A DNA stretch of 8,659 nucleotides, from the NCBI GenBank assembly GCA_003500135.1, contig DNTA01000088.1:1-8659 (forward strand), in the 5' to 3' direction. Within the stretch, counting starts at the first letter, position 1; each line of letters opens with the position of its first letter. Under the pieces are notes generated by a model that made no database searches, was not told the origin of the DNA, and saw only the letters and a program-made list of their open reading frames with translations. A program made the translations under genes and the position numbers. Below are positions 1 to 6,054 of the stretch, piece by piece. Source of the stretch: Cytophagales bacterium (lineage in GTDB: Bacteria > Bacteroidota > Bacteroidia > Cytophagales > Cyclobacteriaceae).

Positions 1-1056
1 AAAGCGCTGAACTGGACCAACAATTATCTGGTCGATGCAGATCATATTACATTTGATAGTGTAGAAGGCTTTCTCCATTCTTCCGATTTTTTTACCATAG
101 ATGTAGCAAGCCATCTCGGTGTAAAACCTCCTGAAAAAGAAAGAGAACAATTCATAAATGCCCATCAACATTTAATTGGAATACGCTACATTGACGGAAT
201 ACATGAGCCCTTTAAGATAACTCAGGCCGACATTGAATCAGCGGCTGATAACTTTTTGGTAGCCGTACAGGAAGCGAAAAAAACCTTTGACCTGATCCAG
301 TCAGCAAAGGGCGATACCTACTTTTCCATTGAGGTATCCATGGATGAGGTTGAAGCCCCGCAAACACCACTTCAGCTTTATCTGATTTTATATATGCTTT
401 CTGAATTTGGGGTTAGGGTCAACACCATTGCACCTAAGTTCAGTGGTAAATTCAACAAAGGAGTGGACTATGTGGGTGATCTGGAGGCTTTTGAAAAAGA
501 ATTTGAGCAGGATGTGTTGGTATTAAATTATGCTAAAAAACATATGAATTTCAGCCAGGCCCTAAAGCTCAGTGTACACTCCGGGAGTGATAAATTTTCG
601 CTGTATCCCATTATTAATAAGCTTATCAAAAAACATGATGCAGGTTTACACCTAAAAACTGCGGGAACTACCTGGCTGGAAGAGTTGATCGGACTCTCCG
701 GATCCGAAGGAACAGGGTTGACCATGGCAAAGGAAATTTATAAAAAGGCGCTTGACCGGTATGATGAATTGACGAAACCCTATGCCATGGCGCTGGATAT
801 TGACAAAGGGAAATTATTATCTCCACATGAAGTAGATGCATTTACCGGGGAACATTTTGCCAGAATAATCCGCCATAACCGAAGGGATGAAAAATTCAAT
901 CCACATGTCAGGCAGCTTTTGCATACTTCATATAAAATAGCCGCTGAATTTGGTGGGGCATTTACTTCCGAACTGACCAGGCACCGTGCGAATATTGAAA
1001 AGCACGTTATGGAGAATATTTATGAACGACACATGCTACCCCTGTTTCAGGATTGA
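1..1056 (+). CDS. uxaE: Tagaturonate epimerase family protein, 5' end cut by window edge
   Basis: The UxaE family interconverts D-tagaturonate and D-fructuronate in the cytoplasm. This lets galacturonate enter the fructuronate/mannonate branch of hexuronate catabolism without the classical tagaturonate reductase route. The frame is open from base 1 to the TGA at 1054-1056, giving 351 visible residues, so the true start and the N-terminal part lie outside the window. A TTG at 256 is internal: family-like sequence continues upstream of it, including a DADHIT motif (visible residues 12-17) whose Asp and His are likely metal ligands. The other diagnostic stretch is KLSVHSGSDKFSLYP (about 189-203), followed by HLKTAGTTWLEEL (about 217-229). 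A basic C-terminal part contains many His and Arg residues. The gene converges on the VWA gene. No hairpin with a T-tract on the plus strand was found behind it. The family call rests on recognised motifs; the exact substrate is inferred from the family. Confidence 0.85.
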   Translation, partial: KALNWTNNYLVDADHITFDSVEGFLHSSDFFTIDVASHLGVKPPEKEREQFINAHQHLIGIRYIDGIHEPFKITQADIESAADNFLVAVQEAKKTFDLIQSAKGDTYFSIEVSMDEVEAPQTPLQLYLILYMLSEFGVRVNTIAPKFSGKFNKGVDYVGDLEAFEKEFEQDVLVLNYAKKHMNFSQALKLSVHSGSDKFSLYPIINKLIKKHDAGLHLKTAGTTWLEELIGLSGSEGTGLTMAKEIYKKALDRYDELTKPYAMALDIDKGKLLSPHEVDAFTGEHFARIIRHNRRDEKFNPHVRQLLHTSYKIAAEFGGAFTSELTRHRANIEKHVMENIYERHMLPLFQD

Positions 1057-1147
1057 CTTTTATTTCAAAATTTGAGGATTGGTAAAGGTTTGTAAGGTTT
1101 ACTCAAAGCTGGAAAAATCAGATTTGGAGGCGTAAGTATATTTTCAT

Positions 1148-1175
1148 AAAAAAGACTGCCCAACCGAGCAGTCTT
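1148..1175 (-). terminator. Intrinsic terminator of the VWA protein gene
   Basis: AAGACTGC (1152-1159) pairs perfectly with GCAGTCTT (1168-1175), giving an 8-bp stem with an 8-base loop. Read on the minus strand, the stem runs directly into six T residues (complement of 1148-1153), the classic rho-independent layout. It lies 33 bases past the stop of the minus-strand VWA gene. On the plus strand the hairpin is followed by CCAAACAAAA, with no T-tract, so it is unlikely to be a good terminator for the epimerase gene coming from the left. Confidence 0.85.
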
Positions 1176-1208
1176 CCAAACAAAAACACATTCCCCAATC
1201 ATCTACAG

Positions 1209-3104
1209 TTACCTACTCGCCATAAATCTGCTGGATCGTACCATACGTATAAAGTCACCGCGATAGCCGTAAGGGTCATCGCCAATGGCATTGCTGGCCA
1301 GCTGTATGCTGAGGTCCATATCGCTGGTACCCTTGAAGTCACTTTTACGAAGCCACATGCCATAGCTGGCTACTGCCGCTGAGAAACGGAAGTTGTCGCT
1401 GGTAGAATCAGGGTTAAGGGCTTTTCCTTGTACCGTTCGGGTCAATAGCTGGCTTTTGTCTCCATCGGGTTTTTTGTAGCGCAACTTAACCGTCAGCCAC
1501 TCCGCGGTATTGGCATTTCCTTTATCGGTTTTTATTTTCTGGTATTTCAACTCGTCCACATCCTTCAGGAATCCTTCTATAGGGCCATCTTTAGGAATGA
1601 TCTGGTACAATGCGGTTACCGTATGTCCGGCGCCCAATTCACCTGCATCTTTTTTATCATTGTTAAAATCTTCGGCCTCCAGTTTTCTGTTTTCATATCC
1701 GATCAACCGGTATCCGGCTACTTTTTCGGGGTTGAACTCCACTTGTATCTTCACATCTTTAGCAATGGTGAACATGGTACCGCCAAACTCATGGACAAAA
1801 ACTTTCTCCGCCTCGGCAATATCATCAATGTAGGCGTAGTTTCCATTGCCTTTGTCGGCCAGGATTTCCAGTTTATCATCTTTGTAATTGCCCATGCCGA
1901 AGCCCAGTACAGTAAGGAAGACGCCATCATTACGCTTTTCTTCAATCATGCGTTCAAGTGACCCATTGCTGCTTTGTCCCACGTTGAAGTCCCCATCAGT
2001 TGCAAGGATCACACGGTTATTGCCTCCTTCGATGTAGTGGTCCAGCGCGGTTTTGTAGGCCAGTTGAATGCCTGCCCCACCTGCTGTTGACCCCCCGGCA
2101 TTCAATTGATCCAGCGCTTTTACGATCGTCTTTTTATCCGAACCTTTTGTAGATTCCAGTACCAGGCCTGCGGCTCCGGCATAAACAACGATGGCCACAC
2201 GATCTTCGGGGCGCAACTCGTCTACCAACATTTTAAATGATGATTTTAATAGCGGCAATTTGTTATAATCGCTCATCGAGCCGCTTACGTCGATTAGAAA
2301 TACGAGATTAGATGCCGGGATGTCCTGTTTGGGAATCCTTTTGCCTTGTAAGCCGACATGTAACAAATAATGGCCTTCCTGCCAGGGGCAATCCGACATT
2401 TCCGTTGTGATGCTGAATGGCGCTTCACCGGTAGGCTGCGGGTAGTCATAGTGAAAATAGTTCACCATTTCCTCTATCCGCACGGCATCTATAGGGGGCT
2501 TGCTGCCATTGCTGATATATCGTCGCACGTTACTGTAAGATGCGGCATCTACATCAATGGAAAAGGTAGATAAAGGCTGATGCTGCGGGCGGTGAAACTG
2601 GTTTTCGTGTATGGTGGCGTAATCTTCCGTATTATGTACCACCACCTGGTCTGCCAATGCCGGTGCATAAGCCATGTCGTATACCTTGTATTCCGCCATT
2701 TCTTTTTTACTTCGAAAAACGCTTTTGACCGCACCTGTTATCTGACGTATTTTATTTGAATCGTGACCGGCTACAACAATTTCTTCCAGCTGCTTAACAT
2801 CTGCAACCAATGTTACATCAATCCTCGTTTTAGTACCGACCTGGACTTCTTCCGTTTGAAAACCGATATAACTAAATAGCAAAATTGCCTGATCATTCCC
2901 CACTTTAATTTCGTAGTATCCTTTTACATTGGTCACTGTGCCGTCACTGGCGCCTTTGACCAATACATTCACGCCAGGTAATCCGGCTCCTTGTTCATCA
3001 ATCACATATCCGTGTATAGTACGGCTTCCTTTTGGTGAAATAAAGCTGGCCATAACCAGGGCCGCTATCATTACAATCATCATCTTTTTCATTGCTCTAT
3101 TCAT
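1209..3104 (-). CDS. Secreted YfbK-type VWA protein with CarboxypepD_reg-like domain
   Basis: This 631-residue protein is predicted to be exported. A basic start (MNRAMKKMM) and a hydrophobic stretch to about residue 23 form a signal peptide; no lipobox Cys is visible. Residues about 27-102 form a CarboxypepD_reg-like beta-sandwich, ending in LEEIVVAGH (106-114), which resembles the TonB-box region of SusC-type receptors. Next comes the YfbK N-terminal domain, with the signature STFSIDVDAASYSNVRR (179-195). A VWA domain (about 265-440) has a MIDAS motif DVSGS (272-276), a Thr near 340 and ATDGD (368-372), so metal binding looks intact. The remainder to about 625 matches the DUF3520-type C-terminal region of YfbK. 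VWA domains usually bind protein partners through a metal ion; the partner is unknown here. No Shine-Dalgarno sequence precedes the ATG. The second Met (residue 5) is an alternative start. The gene is divergent from the ECF sigma gene, which may control it (inference). Confidence 0.88.
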   Translation of the reverse strand: MNRAMKKMMIVMIAALVMASFISPKGSRTIHGYVIDEQGAGLPGVNVLVKGASDGTVTNVKGYYEIKVGNDQAILLFSYIGFQTEEVQVGTKTRIDVTLVADVKQLEEIVVAGHDSNKIRQITGAVKSVFRSKKEMAEYKVYDMAYAPALADQVVVHNTEDYATIHENQFHRPQHQPLSTFSIDVDAASYSNVRRYISNGSKPPIDAVRIEEMVNYFHYDYPQPTGEAPFSITTEMSDCPWQEGHYLLHVGLQGKRIPKQDIPASNLVFLIDVSGSMSDYNKLPLLKSSFKMLVDELRPEDRVAIVVYAGAAGLVLESTKGSDKKTIVKALDQLNAGGSTAGGAGIQLAYKTALDHYIEGGNNRVILATDGDFNVGQSSNGSLERMIEEKRNDGVFLTVLGFGMGNYKDDKLEILADKGNGNYAYIDDIAEAEKVFVHEFGGTMFTIAKDVKIQVEFNPEKVAGYRLIGYENRKLEAEDFNNDKKDAGELGAGHTVTALYQIIPKDGPIEGFLKDVDELKYQKIKTDKGNANTAEWLTVKLRYKKPDGDKSQLLTRTVQGKALNPDSTSDNFRFSAAVASYGMWLRKSDFKGTSDMDLSIQLASNAIGDDPYGYRGDFIRMVRSSRFMASR

Positions 3105-3215
3105 TTAGTGTTCGTGAGTAGGATGCTGGAGCAGAAAAGATTCCATAAAATTTTTTCACATTTTTTTGTCAACCGTCAAAAAAGTTGAATCTTTCTCGTG
3201 TAATCGGGTTTTTCC
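3105..3215. promoter_or_regulatory. Divergent promoter region between VWA and ECF sigma genes
   Basis: These 111 AT-rich bases separate two genes facing away from each other, so they must hold the start signals for both unless transcription enters from elsewhere. The centre has long A and T runs (3147-3167) and a cluster of TTGA/TCAA words: GTCAA at 3168-3172 and 3175-3179 (7-base period), plus an inverted pair TCAAC (3169-3173) and GTTGA (3184-3188). The plus-strand promoter of the sigma gene could not be placed with confidence. No clear Bacteroidota TAnnTTTG box was found on either strand. Confidence 0.6.
3144..3172 (-). promoter_or_regulatory. Candidate promoter of the VWA gene
   Basis: On the minus strand, TTGACA (complement of 3167-3172) is followed after 17 bases by TTTATG (complement of 3144-3149), about 40 bases before the ATG at 3104. 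Spacing and the -35-like word suit a sigma-70-type promoter. The -10-like word is poor, and Bacteroidota vegetative promoters normally use TTG with TAnnTTTG instead. An ECF-type promoter overlapping the same bases is equally possible, so this is only a candidate. Confidence 0.2.
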
Positions 3216-3827
3216 ATGTTTTCATTCAGGCCCAAAAAAGCGGACAATAACGATAAAGCCTTGCTGGAACTATATCGCAGCTCGGGCGATCAGCAGCATC
3301 TTTCCGGGCTGTATGAACGCTATATGCATTTGGTCTATGGAGTATGCCTGAAGTATTTACAAGACCGGGAGCAGGCCAAAGATGCCGTTATGCAGATTTA
3401 TGAAAAACTGGTGGAGGAAGTGTTGAAGCACGAGATTGAACAGTTCAGAGGCTGGTTATATGTTTTGGCACGAAATCACTGCCTCATGGCCTTGAGAAAG
3501 GATAAAAACCAACATTTTATTTCCATTGATACGGAAGAAAATCAATCGGGGATTATGGAAATAGCTAATCCCGTGCATCCTAATGGTGGAGCAGATGAGA
3601 AAGAACATGATCTGTTGAGACTCAGGGAATGTATGGAACAGTTGAAGGCCGATCAAAAAGAATGTGTACGACGGTTTTATTTGGAAGAAAAAAGCTATGC
3701 GCAGATCCATGAGGAGCTGAAGATGGAATTGAAAAAAGTGAAGAGCCACATACAAAATGGCCGGCGGAACCTGAAAATTTGTATGGAGGAGCAAAAACTC
3801 AGAATAGGAGGGAAAGATGCGAAATAG
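3216..3827 (+). CDS. ECF-type RNA polymerase sigma factor
   Basis: This 203-residue protein has the two-domain plan of extracytoplasmic-function sigma factors. Region 2 is at about residues 28-95, with LYERYMHLVYGVCLKYL, a DAVMQIYEKL helix and FRGWLYVLARNHC. A linker rich in Glu, Asp and Gly follows. Region 4 is at about 136-190, with LKADQKECVRRFYLEEKSY leading into a helix-turn-helix ending KSHIQNGRRNLK. It would direct RNA polymerase to a small regulon. The ATG at 3216 fits the start of the family-like sequence; no Shine-Dalgarno sequence precedes it, as is usual in Bacteroidota. The gene overlaps the next one by 11 bases, which implies co-translation with its probable membrane-bound regulator. 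It is divergent from the VWA gene, a plausible target. Region 2 and region 4 hallmarks are clear; the stimulus and regulon are unknown. Confidence 0.9.
   Translation: MFSFRPKKADNNDKALLELYRSSGDQQHLSGLYERYMHLVYGVCLKYLQDREQAKDAVMQIYEKLVEEVLKHEIEQFRGWLYVLARNHCLMALRKDKNQHFISIDTEENQSGIMEIANPVHPNGGADEKEHDLLRLRECMEQLKADQKECVRRFYLEEKSYAQIHEELKMELKKVKSHIQNGRRNLKICMEEQKLRIGGKDAK
3806..3812 (+). promoter_or_regulatory. Strong Shine-Dalgarno for the anti-sigma/TonB fusion gene
   Basis: AGGAGGG sits four bases before the ATG at 3817, inside the last codons of the sigma gene. It supports 3817 as the true start despite the 11-base overlap. It is notable because the divergent leading genes here lack such a site. 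It probably re-engages ribosomes finishing the sigma gene. Confidence 0.65.
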
Positions 3828-5178
3828 CTGGCAAAACATACTTGACTATCTGAGAGGCCGATTGACTTCCAAAGAAACCCATAAGGTAGAGCGCGATGCG
3901 CTGGATGATCCGTTCTTGTCAGATGCATTGGAAGGATTGGAGGATCACGATTCCAGGCTGATTGAAAAGGATCTGGCGGAGTTGAAAGGTCGCCTGCAGC
4001 AAAGGTCTGAAAAAAGAATTTACTGGCCTGCTATTGCGGCAGCTGTCGCTCTTCTGATCACAAGCGGATTAGTATGGTTTTTTTGGCCGGAAATGGATAA
4101 GCCGGATAGCGTGGCCACAACTGAGCAGGTAGAGGAGTTTAGAGATGCAGATACTATTTCGGGGGCTCCCTTAGAGGCAAAACAGCAGTATGACACGACA
4201 ATGGAACAACAAAATATTGCGTTGGCGGACAAACCCGAAAAGGAAGTAAATGATCAACCAATTAGCCCGAGACAGGGAAAATCAATTAAAGAAGAATCAG
4301 AGGAGGAGTTGGCCTACCTGGATTTAGAAATAGTGGAACTATGGACTGAACCTATGGAGTCACCGGAAGATGATATTGAAGGAAAAATTCCGGAAGTGGA
4401 ACCTCTTGCACTTAATGACCTTACTGATAAGGATGAAACCAGAAGCAAAAAAATGGCGAAAAATGAAATGACTGGCGCTGCTTCTGAAGCAGTGATGATG
4501 GAAGAAGCGGAGATCTCTGCACCAAAAGCGAAAGCTGGAAGAAGTGAATTGACGGCATCAGCTTCAGAAGTTGTGGAACCTACAGAAATAAGTGGGGTGG
4601 TATTGAGCTCTGATGATGGCGCTCCTATTCCTGGCGTAAATGTAATTTTAAAGGGAAAAAGTACCGGTACGATGACCGACATCAACGGTCAGTTTGAAAT
4701 AGATATTCCGAAAAACACGGATAATCCTATACTTGTATTTAGTTTCATCGGAATGTCAACAGAGGAGATTGCAATCGATGAAAATGAGAGTTACCTGGAA
4801 GTAATGATGGCCGCTGACATTAATGCTTTGTCGGAAGTGGTCGTCACCGGTTATGGTGTGGATTCGAGGGAAAATGCACCTGTAAGAATCGGCCCCAGGC
4901 CGGAAGGTGGTTTCCGGGCCCTCAAAAAACATATCAGAGACAGCCAACAATTACCCAAGGGCTTCGAAGAGAAAAAAGGGTTTGTTAAACTTTCATTTTC
5001 TATTGACGCTTCGGGAGAAATCGATGACATGATAGTGGAAGCGTACAGTGATGAGCGTTTGATCAACGAAGCCATCCGGCTGGTACGAAGCGGCCCCGAA
5101 TGGCAGCCCGGAACGGTAGACGGAAATCCACAGACAATGAAAGTGAGTTTAAAGGTGAAGTTTAAAGATAATGAATGA
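3817..5178 (+). CDS. Anti-sigma-like membrane protein with CarboxypepD_reg-like and TonB C-terminal domains
   Basis: This 453-residue single-pass inner-membrane protein is probably the regulator of the preceding sigma factor. Residues 1-68 form a helical, charged cytoplasmic head; LRGRLTSKE and ALDDPFLSDALEGL are typical of Bacteroidota anti-sigma-like or TonB-linked heads. One transmembrane helix lies at about 70-90. A long acidic linker (about 91-255) replaces the Pro/Lys-rich spacer of classical TonB and contains a degenerate internal repeat. A CarboxypepD_reg-like domain (about 257-333) ends in LSEVVVTGYG (338-347), the motif normally found at the start of the SusC receptor plug. The C-terminal part (about 365-450) fits a TonB C-terminal domain, with FVKLSFSIDASGEI and EWQPGTVDG. 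In TonB proteins this domain touches outer-membrane receptors. No exbB or exbD genes are nearby. Anti-sigma activity is inferred from gene order and the head region; an alternative is a TonB variant unrelated to sigma control. Confidence 0.82.
   Translation: MRNSWQNILDYLRGRLTSKETHKVERDALDDPFLSDALEGLEDHDSRLIEKDLAELKGRLQQRSEKRIYWPAIAAAVALLITSGLVWFFWPEMDKPDSVATTEQVEEFRDADTISGAPLEAKQQYDTTMEQQNIALADKPEKEVNDQPISPRQGKSIKEESEEELAYLDLEIVELWTEPMESPEDDIEGKIPEVEPLALNDLTDKDETRSKKMAKNEMTGAASEAVMMEEAEISAPKAKAGRSELTASASEVVEPTEISGVVLSSDDGAPIPGVNVILKGKSTGTMTDINGQFEIDIPKNTDNPILVFSFIGMSTEEIAIDENESYLEVMMAADINALSEVVVTGYGVDSRENAPVRIGPRPEGGFRALKKHIRDSQQLPKGFEEKKGFVKLSFSIDASGEIDDMIVEAYSDERLINEAIRLVRSGPEWQPGTVDGNPQTMKVSLKVKFKDNE
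4465..4593 (+). repeat. Degenerate internal repeat in the acidic linker
   Basis: Two copies of a short peptide unit lie in the linker of the anti-sigma/TonB fusion. Residues 217-234 read EMTGAASEAVMMEEAEIS and residues 244-259 read ELTASASEVVEPTEIS. The units align with one two-residue gap. The DNA of the two copies has diverged more than the protein, so this is an old duplication or a low-complexity bias rather than a fresh tandem repeat. Confidence 0.45.
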
Positions 5179-5214
5179 TCACTTTCTTTTTTCAATCCTT
5201 AAGCATAGGCCTTA

Positions 5215-6054
5215 ATGGACCATTTTAAAAACAGATCGGTAATAATTGCGACCAAACATCGTAAGGAAGCCGCGATTGCGCAGGTATTGGAGGCGCAATT
5301 AGGAGTTAAAACCGTAGTTCCAGAACAATTCGATACCGATCAGTTTGGTACTTTTTCAGGGGAGGTGGAGCGAAAAGATGACCCCATTACAACGGCACGA
5401 GTGAAATGTATGAAGGCACTGGAGTTATTTGGCGGAGACCTGGTTGTGGCAAGTGAGGGGTCTTTTGGCGCTCATCCCGAAGTACCTATGGTGCAGTCCG
5501 ATGAAGAATGGATTATGTTGTTGGATCGAAAAAACGGATGGGAAATTGTGGGCAGGGCCCTCAGTCTGGAAACCAACTTTGCGGGAAGAGCTGTTGCGGA
5601 ATATGAAGGACTGGAACGTTTTGCACAAGAAGCCGGCTTTCCCGATCACGGTTTGATCCTGCGTGATAAGGAAAATAGTATCGCTCAACTATATAAAGGA
5701 ATTCAGGATTGGGGTATTTTGCAGGAGATATTTGAAAAAATGAGGAAAGAGCATGGAAGCATTTGGGTCGAAACCGACATGCGTGCTTTGTACAATCCTA
5801 CCCGAATGAAAGTGATTGGGCAGGCGACTCAGAATCTTGTGGAAAGGATAAAATCACTATGTCCACAGTGCGCAGCGCCGGGCTTTTGGATCCATAATGT
5901 TGAAAGGGGACTTCCCTGCGCGCAATGCGGTGCAGCGACCCATGGCATTTCAAGGTTTATTTGGTCCTGTCAACAGTGCGGTCATCATGAAGCTCGACCA
6001 AACCCGGATAAAACCGTTGAAGAACCCATGTATTGCTTTCAGTGTAACCCCTAA
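5215..6054 (+). CDS. DUF6671 family protein with C-terminal zinc-ribbon pairs
   Basis: This 279-residue soluble protein matches what I recall of DUF6671, a family without a proven function. The conserved core is IATKH (11-15), PEQFDTDQFGTFSGEVER (36-53), TTARVKCMKALEL (59-71), ASEGSFGAHP (79-88) and ETDMRALYNPTRM (186-198). The C-terminus carries four CxxC pairs (Cys 216/219, 235/238, 252/255, 274/277), enough to bind two zinc ions in ribbon form. No signal peptide or membrane segment is seen. The N-terminal order of motifs resembles the Maf/Ham1/DUF84 nucleotide pyrophosphatase fold, which is an inference only. The gene starts 36 bases after the anti-sigma/TonB gene with no terminator hairpin between, so read-through from the sigma operon is possible. 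It has no Shine-Dalgarno sequence. Its stop overlaps the stop of the convergent dctM gene by four bases. Confidence 0.75.
   Translation: MDHFKNRSVIIATKHRKEAAIAQVLEAQLGVKTVVPEQFDTDQFGTFSGEVERKDDPITTARVKCMKALELFGGDLVVASEGSFGAHPEVPMVQSDEEWIMLLDRKNGWEIVGRALSLETNFAGRAVAEYEGLERFAQEAGFPDHGLILRDKENSIAQLYKGIQDWGILQEIFEKMRKEHGSIWVETDMRALYNPTRMKVIGQATQNLVERIKSLCPQCAAPGFWIHNVERGLPCAQCGAATHGISRFIWSCQQCGHHEARPNPDKTVEEPMYCFQCNP

Noticed and set aside
256..258. TTG as start of the epimerase gene
   Set aside because: The frame stays open to base 1 and the upstream codons contain the family-like DADHIT motif, so this is an internal Leu codon.
1082..1102. GTAAA/TTTAC inverted repeat and TAAGGTTT-like repeats after the epimerase gene
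   Set aside because: The stem is only five bases, AT-rich and without a T-tract, so it does not qualify as a terminator; the nearby TCAAA-A-TTTGA palindrome (1065-1075) is equally short.
1209..3104. VWA protein as part of a MoxR-VWA, tellurite-resistance or defence system
   Set aside because: It has a signal peptide and the YfbK/DUF3520 layout, and no MoxR ATPase, Ter gene or nuclease is nearby.
3456..3839. Antisense open frame of 127 codons across the sigma gene
   Set aside because: Rich in Phe, Ile and Leu as expected from the complement of Lys/Glu-rich coding; no start signal or domain.
4314..4685. Antisense open frame of 123 codons inside the anti-sigma/TonB gene
   Set aside because: It mirrors a low-complexity acidic coding stretch and has no recognisable domain; the plus-strand gene explains the bases.
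4851..5195. Antisense open frame of 114 codons under the TonB domain
   Set aside because: No domain, and it lies wholly opposite well-supported coding sequence.
5179..5214. T-run in the gap before the DUF6671 gene as a terminator
   Set aside because: The run CTTTCTTTTTTC has no stable hairpin in front of it; the TAAG/CTTA pair further on has only four base pairs.
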